Below the pieces are notes generated by a model, which saw only the letters and a list, made by a program, of their open reading frames with translations, ran no database searches and was not told where the DNA came from. The translations under genes and the position numbers were made by a program. 7,678 nt of DNA from contig CACXYG010000063.1 of assembly GCA_902771745.1 (NCBI GenBank), forward strand, positions 1-7,678, in the 5' to 3' direction. Shown in pieces: positions 1-7,336 of this stretch. The DNA is from an uncultured Erysipelotrichaceae bacterium. GTDB taxonomy: Bacteria; Bacillota_I; Bacilli_A; RFN20; CAG-288. The stretch's first letter is position 1, and each line of letters starts with the position of its first letter.

Positions 1-28
1 AGAATAGAATACCACGTATCAGGGTGCG

Positions 29-60
29 GAACCTATTGGGCTAGCCCAATAGGTTCTTTG
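29..60 (+). terminator. Perfect-palindrome terminator of an upstream transcript
   Basis: A perfect inverted repeat spans 29-56: a 12-bp stem (GAACCTATTGGG paired with its exact complement) around CTAG, which is itself self-complementary. It is followed by a short, poor T run (TTTGTGT). I read it as the rho-independent terminator of a plus-strand gene lying left of the window. The weak T tract lowers confidence, and a protein-binding palindrome is the alternative. Positions 1-28 are too short to assign to a gene. Confidence 0.55.
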
Positions 61-132
61 TGTCATTGATAATTATCACTTCAGTTTACAATTAAGGTTC
101 TAAATAAAAATTAGAAAATCAACGCAAAAAGA

Positions 133-160
133 TTGCAAATATAAAAAAGTTAGTTATGAT
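133..160 (+). promoter_or_regulatory. Possible sigma-A type promoter for the peptidase gene
   Basis: TTGCAA (133-138) and TATGAT (155-160) are separated by 16 bp and resemble -35 and -10 boxes. Transcription would start near 167 and leave a leader of only about 18 nt before the ATG at 185, just enough for the ribosome binding site. The rest of 57-163 is AT-rich and holds no gene or riboswitch-like structure that I can see. Other AT-rich hexamers nearby (TTTACA at 85-90, TATAAA at 140-145) lack well-spaced partners. Confidence 0.35.
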
Positions 161-169
161 TAATTGACA

Positions 170-187
170 AGGAGAAGTTATGCTATG
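170..187 (+). promoter_or_regulatory. Ribosome binding site that fixes the peptidase start at 185
   Basis: AGGAG at 170-174 lies 10 nt before the ATG at 185. The frame is also open back to a TTG at 164, but that codon lies upstream of and overlaps this site, so it cannot use it. An out-of-frame ATG at 180 also follows the site but does not open the peptidase frame. ATG 185 gives the N-terminus MEKDTV and then the conserved M13 sequence DDLYQAVNGQWL. Confidence 0.7.
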
Positions 188-2092
188 GAAAAAGATACTG
201 TTAGAATTCAGGATGATTTATATCAGGCGGTCAATGGTCAGTGGTTAAAAACGGCCATCATTCCCGATGATCGCCCAACCGCTGGTGGCTTTTCTCAGTT
301 AGATCAGGATGTTGAAAAACTCATGATGGCTGATTTCAAGGCTCTTGCTGAAGGTAGCAAGAAGAGTGATATTCCCGAGATGGAAGACGCGATCAAGCTT
401 TATAAAAAGATCATGGATGTCACCCGTCGTAATCAAGATGGTGTAAAACCTGTTCTTCCACTTTTAGAGAAGATCAAGTCCATCAAGAACATCAAGGAAT
501 TAAATGAGAATGCCTTCTCTTTAACGCTTGCCAATGTTGATTTGCCAATCAACTGTGGCGTCGATGTAGATATGAAGGATGCGACCAGGCATTCTTTTGT
601 CGTCATGGGTCCAAACATCATTCTTCCAGATACGACTTACTATGCTGACGATAATGCTTCTGGTAAGAAGTTATTATCGGTCTGGGAGGATATGGCTGGT
701 AAGCTTTTAGCCTATACTCCACTTAGCAAAGAAGAACAAGAAACCTATTTAAAGGATACCTTAGCTTTTGATGCCTTGGTTGCTAAGAGAGTCAAATCTC
801 AGTTGGAATGGGCCAATTATGTCAACAACTATAATCCGATGGATATCAAGGAAGTCTCTTCTCTTGTTGCTCCATTTGATTTAGAAGGTTTATTAGAAGC
901 CTTATATCATAAGGATGCTCCAAAGACTATCATCGTCTATGATCCAAGAGCCATCAAGGAGATGAAGGAATACTTCAACGAAGATACGTTCACTCTCTAT
1001 ATCCATTGGGCTTATGTCATGGCGCTTGTCTCTTCGGCTAGATATCTTTCCGAAGAGATGGAACATCTCTCCACCACTTATGTCCGTACACTTCGTGGTG
1101 TTGCCAAAGATCCAGCCTTAGATAAGCATGCTTATCAGGTTGCCAGTCAGGCCTATTCTGAACCAGTCGGTGTCTATTATGGTAGAACCTATTTTGGTGA
1201 AGAAGCCAAGAAGGATGTTGTCTCTTTGGTCAAGAAGATCATTGAAACCTATAAGGAAAGAATGGCAAATAACACCTTCTTAGCGGAACCGACCAAGAAG
1301 AAAGCCATCCTCAAGTTAGATACCATTGAAATCAAGATGGGTTATCCAGATAGTATCAATGAGTTCTATTCTACTTTGAAGGTCAAGGAAGAAGACTCTC
1401 TTCTTGATACCATGAAGAAGATTCAGACTGCTAGAATCTTACGTGATTTACATAAACTCAATAAGGAAGTAGATAGAACTGAATGGGGTATGCCAGGCCA
1501 CATGGTCAATGCCTGCTATAACCCATCTTCTAATGACATCACCTTCCCAGCCGCTATCTTACAGAAGCCATTCTATTCTTTAGAACAGTCTGTCAGCGAG
1601 AACCTCGGTGGTATTGGTGCTGTCATCGGTCATGAAATCTCTCACGCCTTTGATAACAACGGTGCCCAGTTTGATGAGAAGGGTAATCTTTTCAACTGGT
1701 GGACTGAAGGTGACTATGCTGCTTTCAAGGCTTTGACCAAGCAGATGATTGATGAATTTGATGGTATCGACTTCTTTGGTGGCAAGGTCAGCGGTGAACT
1801 TATCGTTTCCGAAAATATCGCTGATAACGGCGGTATGGGTGTCACTCTCGGTATCATGCATACCTTAAAAGATGCTGATTTCCAAGCCTACTTCAAGAAC
1901 TGGGCTAGAGTCTGGTGTATGAAGGCTAAGGTGGAATATATCCAGCTTCTTTTGACGAGTGATGTTCATGCTCCAGCAATGCTCAGAGCCAATATGCAGC
2001 CTCGTAACTTCCCCGAGTGGTATGAAGCCTTTGGTGTCAAAGATACCGATCAAATGTATCTTGAACCATCCAAGAGAGTCAGAATTTGGTAA
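185..2092 (+). CDS. pepO: M13-family zinc metallopeptidase (neprilysin/PepO-type endopeptidase)
   Basis: This 635-residue zinc endopeptidase should cut short peptides on the amino side of hydrophobic residues, as M13 enzymes do. The active site appears complete. HEISH at 483-487 gives two zinc-ligand histidines and the catalytic Glu484. ENIAD at 543-547 gives the third zinc ligand, Glu543. NACY at 442-445 matches the substrate-binding NAxY motif. His595 and Arg601 keep the 6-residue spacing of the neprilysin catalytic-site His and Arg. NACY lies 41 residues before HEISH, the same spacing as Asn542 to His583 in neprilysin. The C-terminus has the family ending (MYLEPSKRVRIW). There is no signal peptide or membrane segment, so it is probably cytoplasmic like lactococcal PepO, whereas mammalian neprilysin is membrane-bound. 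The likely role is breakdown of imported oligopeptides. It is monocistronic, between its own promoter region and the terminator at 2101. No truncation or frameshift is seen. The family call is near certain; the physiological role is inferred. Confidence 0.96.
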   Translation: MEKDTVRIQDDLYQAVNGQWLKTAIIPDDRPTAGGFSQLDQDVEKLMMADFKALAEGSKKSDIPEMEDAIKLYKKIMDVTRRNQDGVKPVLPLLEKIKSIKNIKELNENAFSLTLANVDLPINCGVDVDMKDATRHSFVVMGPNIILPDTTYYADDNASGKKLLSVWEDMAGKLLAYTPLSKEEQETYLKDTLAFDALVAKRVKSQLEWANYVNNYNPMDIKEVSSLVAPFDLEGLLEALYHKDAPKTIIVYDPRAIKEMKEYFNEDTFTLYIHWAYVMALVSSARYLSEEMEHLSTTYVRTLRGVAKDPALDKHAYQVASQAYSEPVGVYYGRTYFGEEAKKDVVSLVKKIIETYKERMANNTFLAEPTKKKAILKLDTIEIKMGYPDSINEFYSTLKVKEEDSLLDTMKKIQTARILRDLHKLNKEVDRTEWGMPGHMVNACYNPSSNDITFPAAILQKPFYSLEQSVSENLGGIGAVIGHEISHAFDNNGAQFDEKGNLFNWWTEGDYAAFKALTKQMIDEFDGIDFFGGKVSGELIVSENIADNGGMGVTLGIMHTLKDADFQAYFKNWARVWCMKAKVEYIQLLLTSDVHAPAMLRANMQPRNFPEWYEAFGVKDTDQMYLEPSKRVRIW

Positions 2093-2100
2093 TTTCTCAT

Positions 2101-2139
2101 AAATACGGTTTACAAACGTAAACTGTATTTTGTTTTTTT
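2101..2139 (+). terminator. Rho-independent terminator after the peptidase gene
   Basis: AAATACGGTTTAC (2101-2113) pairs with GTAAACTGTATTT (2118-2130) across the loop AAAC, giving a 13-bp stem with one G-U pair. TGTTTTTTT follows at once. It starts 8 nt after the peptidase stop codon, so it ends that transcript cleanly. Confidence 0.88.
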
Positions 2140-2156
2140 ACCATTCTATGTATAAT
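2128..2156 (+). promoter_or_regulatory. Probable promoter of the peptide-nuclease unit
   Basis: A consensus -10 box, TATAAT, lies at 2151-2156. The -35 region is weak: TTTTGT at 2128-2133 (17-bp spacing) or TTGTTT at 2130-2135 (15-bp spacing). Both fall in the T tract of the preceding terminator, so the two signals overlap. Transcription would start near 2163, about 20 nt before the small peptide's ATG. Confidence 0.5.
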
Positions 2157-2183
2157 AATGTAACAATATCATAAAGGTGGTTT

Positions 2184-2303
2184 ATGAAACATTTATATGA
2201 GAAACCTGTTTTGGACGTGGTGGAATTAAATTGCGATGATATCATCAAAACATCGGAAACTTTTGATGGTGGTGATGTCCCGGATGATGTTCTAGATTGG
2301 TAG
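2184..2303 (+). CDS. 39-residue acidic peptide of unknown function
   Basis: This short frame runs from ATG 2184 to TAG 2301-2303. It follows a strong Shine-Dalgarno sequence (AAAGGTGG, 2173-2180), though the 3-nt spacing is tight. A stop lies just upstream in frame, so this ATG is the only sensible start. The peptide has 11 Asp/Glu against 3 Lys and no Arg, one Cys (Cys17), and no signal sequence or membrane helix. The N-terminal half reads MKHLYEKPVLDVVEL and then DDIIKTS (18-24). The C-terminal half is Gly/Asp-rich and ends in DW. The YEKPVL...DIIxTS pattern recalls, from memory and unchecked, short hypothetical peptides of gut Firmicutes. The YxxP motif also recalls RiPP leader peptides, but no modification enzyme is present here. 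It lies 15 nt before the nuclease gene and is probably cotranscribed with it. It is likely a real gene, given its own promoter, ribosome binding site and non-random composition. Its function is unknown. Confidence 0.68.
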   Translation: MKHLYEKPVLDVVELNCDDIIKTSETFDGGDVPDDVLDW

Positions 2304-2318
2304 TGGGTAGGAATTTTT

Positions 2319-4331
2319 ATGAACAAGTTATTTAAAATTTTAGGGTTTGTGCCTTTGCTGCTATCGTTTTCCTTTACGGGTGCTCCAAAAAGAGCGGCCC
2401 CCTCTTTTGTGACTTCAACTTATTATGATTCCACAAAAGCCTTAGATTTTTCAGATTCGACTGCGGCAGAAATTGAGTCCTATTATGGTGATATTGGCAC
2501 TCGTACTGGTGATGATTTGATGAGTTATCTCTATAATGTCATCAAATGTGAAACCTCAGAGTTATCTAAATATTATCTTGATTATGGCTCGGGTCTTTCT
2601 GGTGTCGGTAGATGGTATCAGATTACTGATCGTAACTGGTCAATATCTGATAGTATCGACCCTGCAACTTTTAGTTTCGTCACTTCAAATTCTGCTAGTA
2701 ATAATAATTCCTTCTATCTCTACAACATGTATATTTCAGATTCGTCAAACAACAATCCAAACAAAGCGATTTCTAATGTAGTAAATGGTTTTGATAAGAA
2801 TGAATCACTAACTGCCATTGACTATACTAACAAAAAGAAACCAAATTCCTATATCCAGGTAGACAAAGAACATGTCTGGGCTAAGAATCATGGCTTTAAA
2901 GTTAAAAGCGGAGGAAGCGATGTTTTCGCTAATGGCGCTCCTACTGACTTGCATCATTTAGTTGCTGCTGACCATAACACCAACTCAGCTGGTCACAATG
3001 ACCGCATGTATGGCGAAGTAAATCATAATACGGCAACAACTATCTATAGCTATTTAGGTGATGGTACAACAGAGATTTCCGGCTGGTTAGACCCTTCTAC
3101 GGATACTTTTGAACCAACGGATGAATGGAAAGGTGATGTTGCTCGTTGTCTACTCTATATGGCAACAAGATATTCCAACAAGTTGGATCAGAACACCCAA
3201 GCAGAGCCTTATCTCTATTTAACGGATGATACTAGTTATACGGATGATGACAACACCACTTTCCATGGTGTTCAATACAATCTCTCTGATTTATTAGATT
3301 GGAATGAGTTAGATCCTGTCTCAGATTACGAGATTCATCGTAATAACTTGATTTATAAGAATGTTCAACAGAACAGAAATCCCTATATCGATCATCCTGA
3401 ATGGGCTAGAAGAGTCTATGATTCAAGTTATGTGCTAGATAATTTAGTTGATCAATTTGAAGCGGCTCAGACACAAGCGAGTTTAAGTTTCAACTATACC
3501 GCTGTTGTTCAAAACGAACAAAGAGATGCAACCATGGTTGCGTCTGAACTGGGTTTAGAAAATGCTGGATCCTTCACTTCAACAACAGTGGACAATGATG
3601 TTACAATTTCTGTGCTATCTGGAAATCAAAATGGCAGCCCATCAAAGTACTATACTTCAAATGAAACTCTTAGAATCTATAGCGGAAATGGTATAACAAT
3701 ATCCACGCCAACTAACGCGATGACAAGGATTGTTTTTAACACTGTTTCCGAGCACTTCACTACAGGAAAGATAGCATCGATTACTGGAGGTGCGGTTTCG
3801 TCTTATTCAAGTGGTGTGTTGACAATCACGCCTTCTGCGGCGTCGGTATCGATTGATGTGAATGATAAGGTGTTTATTTCTTCGATAGTGGTGACAAGAA
3901 TGACAAGCACGAGCAGTTATACGGGCTTCCATAGTGCACAACTGAAGTTTAAATATACTTGTGATTTATCAGCGCAGACCTTTGATGAAGCTGGTATCTA
4001 TATCACGGAAAATACTTCCTTTGATTATGTGGCCTCTTCTGGTCTATATAATGAATCTACCATTGCATCTGCCTTTGGTGGTTCTAAAACGAGAAAATCG
4101 ACCAATACGAAAACGGCAACACAAACATATTGGACGGTAGGTGTTAACGTTGCTGAAGAGGATTATGAAAAAGTTCTCAATGCTGCTGCTTATTTGAAAG
4201 TAGATGGTATTTATTACTTTTCTCATCCAAGAGCATACAGTGTGAAATCGATTCTTCTTGCCTATCAATCAGAAGATCTCTCTCCTTCCGATATGGCTGC
4301 TGTTCAAGCATTCTATAACGCTATTAATTAA
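2319..4331 (+). CDS. Secreted endonuclease I-family (His-Me finger) nuclease with extra C-terminal domains
   Basis: This 670-residue protein begins with a signal peptide: MNKLFK, then a hydrophobic stretch to about residue 21, with cleavage probably near 22-27. The nuclease domain covers roughly 60-370. EHVW (184-187) carries the presumed general-base His185 and metal-binding Glu184, as in Vvn/EndA/NucM-type enzymes. DLHH (210-213) starts the second half of the beta-beta-metal fold, with Asn/Arg residues at 220-229. KGDVARCLLYMA (271-282) and NRNPYIDHPEWA (352-363) are further signature blocks. It should cut DNA, and perhaps RNA, non-specifically outside the cell for nutrient scavenging or biofilm DNA breakdown. 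Residues about 410-527 look like a beta-sandwich seen in other secreted proteins (YYTSNETLRIYSGNGITIS). About 540-670 is a separate C-terminal module of unknown role. There is no LPXTG motif or terminal membrane helix, so the protein is probably released. The start is supported by TAGGA (2308-2312). The gene follows the 39-residue peptide by 15 nt. Confidence 0.92.
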   Translation: MNKLFKILGFVPLLLSFSFTGAPKRAAPSFVTSTYYDSTKALDFSDSTAAEIESYYGDIGTRTGDDLMSYLYNVIKCETSELSKYYLDYGSGLSGVGRWYQITDRNWSISDSIDPATFSFVTSNSASNNNSFYLYNMYISDSSNNNPNKAISNVVNGFDKNESLTAIDYTNKKKPNSYIQVDKEHVWAKNHGFKVKSGGSDVFANGAPTDLHHLVAADHNTNSAGHNDRMYGEVNHNTATTIYSYLGDGTTEISGWLDPSTDTFEPTDEWKGDVARCLLYMATRYSNKLDQNTQAEPYLYLTDDTSYTDDDNTTFHGVQYNLSDLLDWNELDPVSDYEIHRNNLIYKNVQQNRNPYIDHPEWARRVYDSSYVLDNLVDQFEAAQTQASLSFNYTAVVQNEQRDATMVASELGLENAGSFTSTTVDNDVTISVLSGNQNGSPSKYYTSNETLRIYSGNGITISTPTNAMTRIVFNTVSEHFTTGKIASITGGAVSSYSSGVLTITPSAASVSIDVNDKVFISSIVVTRMTSTSSYTGFHSAQLKFKYTCDLSAQTFDEAGIYITENTSFDYVASSGLYNESTIASAFGGSKTRKSTNTKTATQTYWTVGVNVAEEDYEKVLNAAAYLKVDGIYYFSHPRAYSVKSILLAYQSEDLSPSDMAAVQAFYNAIN

Positions 4332-4334
4332 ATT

Positions 4335-4380
4335 AAGGCTATCCAGACAATAGAACAAATTCTATTGCGGATAGCCTTTT
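4335..4380. terminator. Two-part hairpin between convergent genes, likely bidirectional terminator
   Basis: The outer stem AAGGCTATCC (4335-4344) pairs with GGATAGCCTT (4369-4378). The inner stem CAATAGAA (4348-4355) pairs with TTCTATTG (4360-4367) across the loop CAAA. An AGA/C internal loop joins them. On the plus strand TTTT ends it at 4377-4380, directly after the nuclease gene. On the minus strand the sequence past the hairpin reads TTAATTTAATTAATAG, which is T-rich but broken up. It can therefore also end the GH3 operon, less strongly. The remaining bases, 4381-4408, are a poly-A/poly-G stretch with no gene. Confidence 0.82.
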
Positions 4381-4408
4381 AAAATATAAAAAAGGGGGAT
4401 TTTTGATT

Positions 4409-7330
4409 CTAATGTTCTCTTTTATCTTTGATGATAACAACCATCAAAGAGCCAAGGCAAATCAGGGTAACTCCTAAAGAAACATAGCCGACAGTCCAGA
4501 TCATCGTATGCCACCAGGGGGTAATGGGAACGACCTTACTGTCTGCGGAAATGCCATTGAAGGCATTGGTCTTTAAAAGTGTATAGATGATTCTTTTCGA
4601 GGATTCTCTAAGGCGATGGGCGACAGTCGGAGAAAACTCCCATTCACGGAAAGCCTCAGCTGTATTGTTGCCATCAAAGGAGTCGGTTCCGGCAAGAAGG
4701 CCATCAATCTTACTCATCGGTCCACCACTGTCCCAGTCGGAAATATTGATACCCTTCCATCCCCACTCATCTCTTAGGATATCGGTAATCAGTTCCGGAC
4801 AGGCACCACACCATTTCGGACCGATTCGAGTAAAGGAATTCATCATGGCATAGCACTCACCATCAAGTAGGGCGTATTCAAATGCCTGGAGATAGATTTC
4901 TCTACTGACCTGTTCATTGCACCAGATGGACACATGTCGTCTGTTGGTTTCCAAATCATTGAGGGCAAAATGTTTGGCAAAAGCCATGGCTCCCTTGTTC
5001 TGGATGCCTTTGATTTCACTTGCACAGATTTTTCCTGTCAGATAGGGGTCTTCACTTGGATATTCCCAGGCACGCCCACAGAAGGCAGTGCGATGGAGAT
5101 TGACACCTGGACCATAGATGCCGCTATATTTCGTATAGAGCATATCTTCCGACATATGTTTACCCATGTTCTCAATCAATTCATCATTGAACGAAGAGCC
5201 CATAATTGGTCCGTTAGGGTAAGCGACATATTGGAAATCTTCACCCGTCGGCAATGGGAAGTCTGATCTTTTGGTGATACCCACAGGACCATTTTCCTCA
5301 TTGGTAGAAGGCAAAGCGATACTACATACTTCTTGGGTGTGATGATAACCATTGGCACATAACAGAGCCTGCTCATCCCAACTCATCTCATCAAGAAGAT
5401 CATCCCAGTGTTCATCATCCCAGGAGGCGTCTTTAAACGAGAAGGCTGTCAGATGGTTATCTTCTTCATAGTCTGGGTATTCCAGTTTCGGGTCTTCTTC
5501 AAAAGGTTTGTCATAAGAAAGGTCTTTTGCCATACCTTCTGTCATGAGCAATTCTGCCGTGGTGATTGGCAGAGTTTCCAGCCAATTCTTTCTAGAAACA
5601 TAAGTGACATGATTCTCACCGGCATTTTCGTAGGTATTGATGTCGCCAAGGTCCAATTGATTGGTGATTTTCACATTCGTTTCTTCGTTCTTGGAAAAAT
5701 CAGCAAAGTCTTCTTTCATCGAGATTCGATAAGAAAGAGTGGCATCTCCGTGGACTTTATCCGAGCCCTTCATGGAAAGAATGTTATTGATGGCTGAATG
5801 GGAATCTTTACCAACACTAAAATAATAATCACCGCCTTCAGCGATATAGGTCTTCTTATCAAAGGAGTCATAGGTTCTCAGTTGCTTCTTATCTACTGTA
5901 AGATGTGCAACAACACTTTCTTCCGGTTGTAGTTCCTTTGTCTTTGTATATGAGGCAAGTTCAACCGCGGATTTTTCAATGCCGACATTCTGATCATGCT
6001 GGGTATATGGCTTTTGTAAATAGATCTGCACGACTTCCTTACCGGGTTTCAGGCCAGTGTTTGTCACTTTGACAGAGATTTCAAAGAAGTCATCCTTTTC
6101 CTGTACGTGATAATCAGAATAACTGAACTGGGTATAAGAAATTCCGTAGCCGAAGGGGAAGAGAACAGTCTTGTCATAATCGAAATCGCCGACATTTCTT
6201 TCACTGGAAAATAGGATGCTGTCTTCATATCTAGTCTCATAGTAACGATAACCGATATAGACACCTTCCTGATAAACCATATAATCTTCCGAATACTTCT
6301 TTGACTGCAACGTGAAGGAAGAGGCGTTAGCATACTGCTTATCCGAATCATTCATGCAAGAAGGAGCCGTGGTGTTATCAAAGCACCAAGTATCAGTCAA
6401 TCTACCACTGGGAGAAACTTTACCGACAAGAAGATCAGCGATGGCTCTTGTTCCATAGGTTCCCGGCTGGCCGACGTACATGGCAGCATCAATATCACTC
6501 ATATAATCGGATAATTCATCGAACTGTAAAGGATTACCTGAGTTGATGAGTAAAACCACTTTAGAAAATGTACCTGCATTCTTATATTGGATGGCATGTT
6601 CTAACAGGTCTTTTTCCGCTGAAGACAAAGCAAGATAGTTCTTGTCTTTGGTATCCACACCATGCCCTCTGGCATCGGAATACTCACCACCGGTTCTCGA
6701 TAAGACGATGATGGCAGCATCACCATAGGAAGAAAAGGAATCCTTCACCTCATCCGTATAGGCACTCCAGGGAACCTCATTGACACTGAGCATGACATTC
6801 TGTTTACACTGAGACTCCATGTCAGTTCTCTTATAGGTGCTTCCCGCACCGCTAGAATAGAAGTCCCATAAGGTCTGGTTGATAGTAATATCATTTTCCC
6901 TCAGAGCTGTTTTCAGATCACTGGAATAAGACTGATGTCCCAGCCAACCGGATCCCGTTCCTGTTTCAACAAGAGAAACGGAGGAATGGGATAATAATGA
7001 TACCTTGGCTGAGTTCTTCAATGGTAATGCATCATTTTCATTCCAAAGAAGGACAACACCTTCTGCTTCAACCTGTTGGGAGACTTCTTCGTCCTTTTGT
7101 TGAATTACTTTGCCATTGACATCTTCATAGTCAGAGCGAAAATACTTCAGTTTTTCTGGATCACTTTCACCCTGTTTATTGACCACATGGCTCGTTTCCG
7201 CATGGAAGAACATATTCATGGCGGCGGAATTGCCATCCATGATCGGACCACCGATGAACCCAGTCAGGGTCAACGCCCCGCTAAGTGAGGTCAGAATGAT
7301 CAAAGATATCTTCAATGCTTTATGTTTCAT
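4409..7330 (-). CDS. Family 3 glycoside hydrolase with reversed domain order, membrane-anchored
   Basis: This 973-residue GH3 enzyme probably removes terminal beta-linked sugars (beta-glucosidase or beta-xylosidase type; substrate not predictable). The domain order is the reverse of the common one. The alpha/beta-sandwich domain comes first (about 85-320; GGEYSDAR at 214-221 holds Glu216, a candidate acid/base). A fibronectin III-like domain follows (about 395-510; NTGLKPGKEVVQIYLQ). A linker region (about 511-640) leads to the TIM-barrel domain (about 641-925). Barrel motifs are GRAWEYPSEDP (752-762), KHFALNDLETNRR (786-798) and SDW (864-866), with Asp865 as the presumed nucleophile. The usual DGP substrate-binding motif reads NGP (680-682). 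Hydrophobic segments lie at about 8-28 and 940-966, each flanked by Lys/Arg, which suggests an outward-facing body tethered at one or both ends. From memory, Butyrivibrio and Ruminococcus beta-glucosidases share this reversed order. It follows the esterase gene by 11 nt. Confidence 0.93.
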   Translation of the reverse strand: MKHKALKISLIILTSLSGALTLTGFIGGPIMDGNSAAMNMFFHAETSHVVNKQGESDPEKLKYFRSDYEDVNGKVIQQKDEEVSQQVEAEGVVLLWNENDALPLKNSAKVSLLSHSSVSLVETGTGSGWLGHQSYSSDLKTALRENDITINQTLWDFYSSGAGSTYKRTDMESQCKQNVMLSVNEVPWSAYTDEVKDSFSSYGDAAIIVLSRTGGEYSDARGHGVDTKDKNYLALSSAEKDLLEHAIQYKNAGTFSKVVLLINSGNPLQFDELSDYMSDIDAAMYVGQPGTYGTRAIADLLVGKVSPSGRLTDTWCFDNTTAPSCMNDSDKQYANASSFTLQSKKYSEDYMVYQEGVYIGYRYYETRYEDSILFSSERNVGDFDYDKTVLFPFGYGISYTQFSYSDYHVQEKDDFFEISVKVTNTGLKPGKEVVQIYLQKPYTQHDQNVGIEKSAVELASYTKTKELQPEESVVAHLTVDKKQLRTYDSFDKKTYIAEGGDYYFSVGKDSHSAINNILSMKGSDKVHGDATLSYRISMKEDFADFSKNEETNVKITNQLDLGDINTYENAGENHVTYVSRKNWLETLPITTAELLMTEGMAKDLSYDKPFEEDPKLEYPDYEEDNHLTAFSFKDASWDDEHWDDLLDEMSWDEQALLCANGYHHTQEVCSIALPSTNEENGPVGITKRSDFPLPTGEDFQYVAYPNGPIMGSSFNDELIENMGKHMSEDMLYTKYSGIYGPGVNLHRTAFCGRAWEYPSEDPYLTGKICASEIKGIQNKGAMAFAKHFALNDLETNRRHVSIWCNEQVSREIYLQAFEYALLDGECYAMMNSFTRIGPKWCGACPELITDILRDEWGWKGINISDWDSGGPMSKIDGLLAGTDSFDGNNTAEAFREWEFSPTVAHRLRESSKRIIYTLLKTNAFNGISADSKVVPITPWWHTMIWTVGYVSLGVTLICLGSLMVVIIKDKREH

Positions 7331-7336
7331 GTTTCA

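Noticed and set aside
1..28. End of an upstream coding gene
   Set aside because: One frame hits a stop at 5-7 and another stays open to 66, but the piece is too short to identify a protein or choose a frame.
164..184. TTG at 164 as the start of the metallopeptidase
   Set aside because: The Shine-Dalgarno sequence lies downstream of and overlaps this codon, and the extra residues (TRRSYA) match nothing in the family. ATG 185 is the better start.
1580..1861. Minus-strand open frame of 93 codons opposite the metallopeptidase active-site region
   Set aside because: It overlaps the most conserved part of a clear M13 gene and has no independent signals.
2184..2303. Small peptide as a classical lasso peptide precursor
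   Set aside because: The YxxP motif fits a leader, but no Gly/Ala/Ser/Cys core start follows a penultimate Thr with an Asp/Glu ring acceptor at 7-9, and no lasso cyclase or leader peptidase is in the window.
2138..2326. Minus-strand frame of 62 codons covering the intergenic region and the small peptide
   Set aside because: It would begin inside the nuclease start region, opposite a frame with a better ribosome binding site, and it shows no recognisable features.
5408..5797. Plus-strand open frame of 129 codons antisense to the GH3 gene
   Set aside because: It lies fully inside a well-supported GH3 coding region, has no ribosome binding site of note, and its translation is rich in Phe/Ile/Val with no recognisable domain. 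It is a mirror of the real gene. The same applies to the other antisense frames across the GH3 gene.
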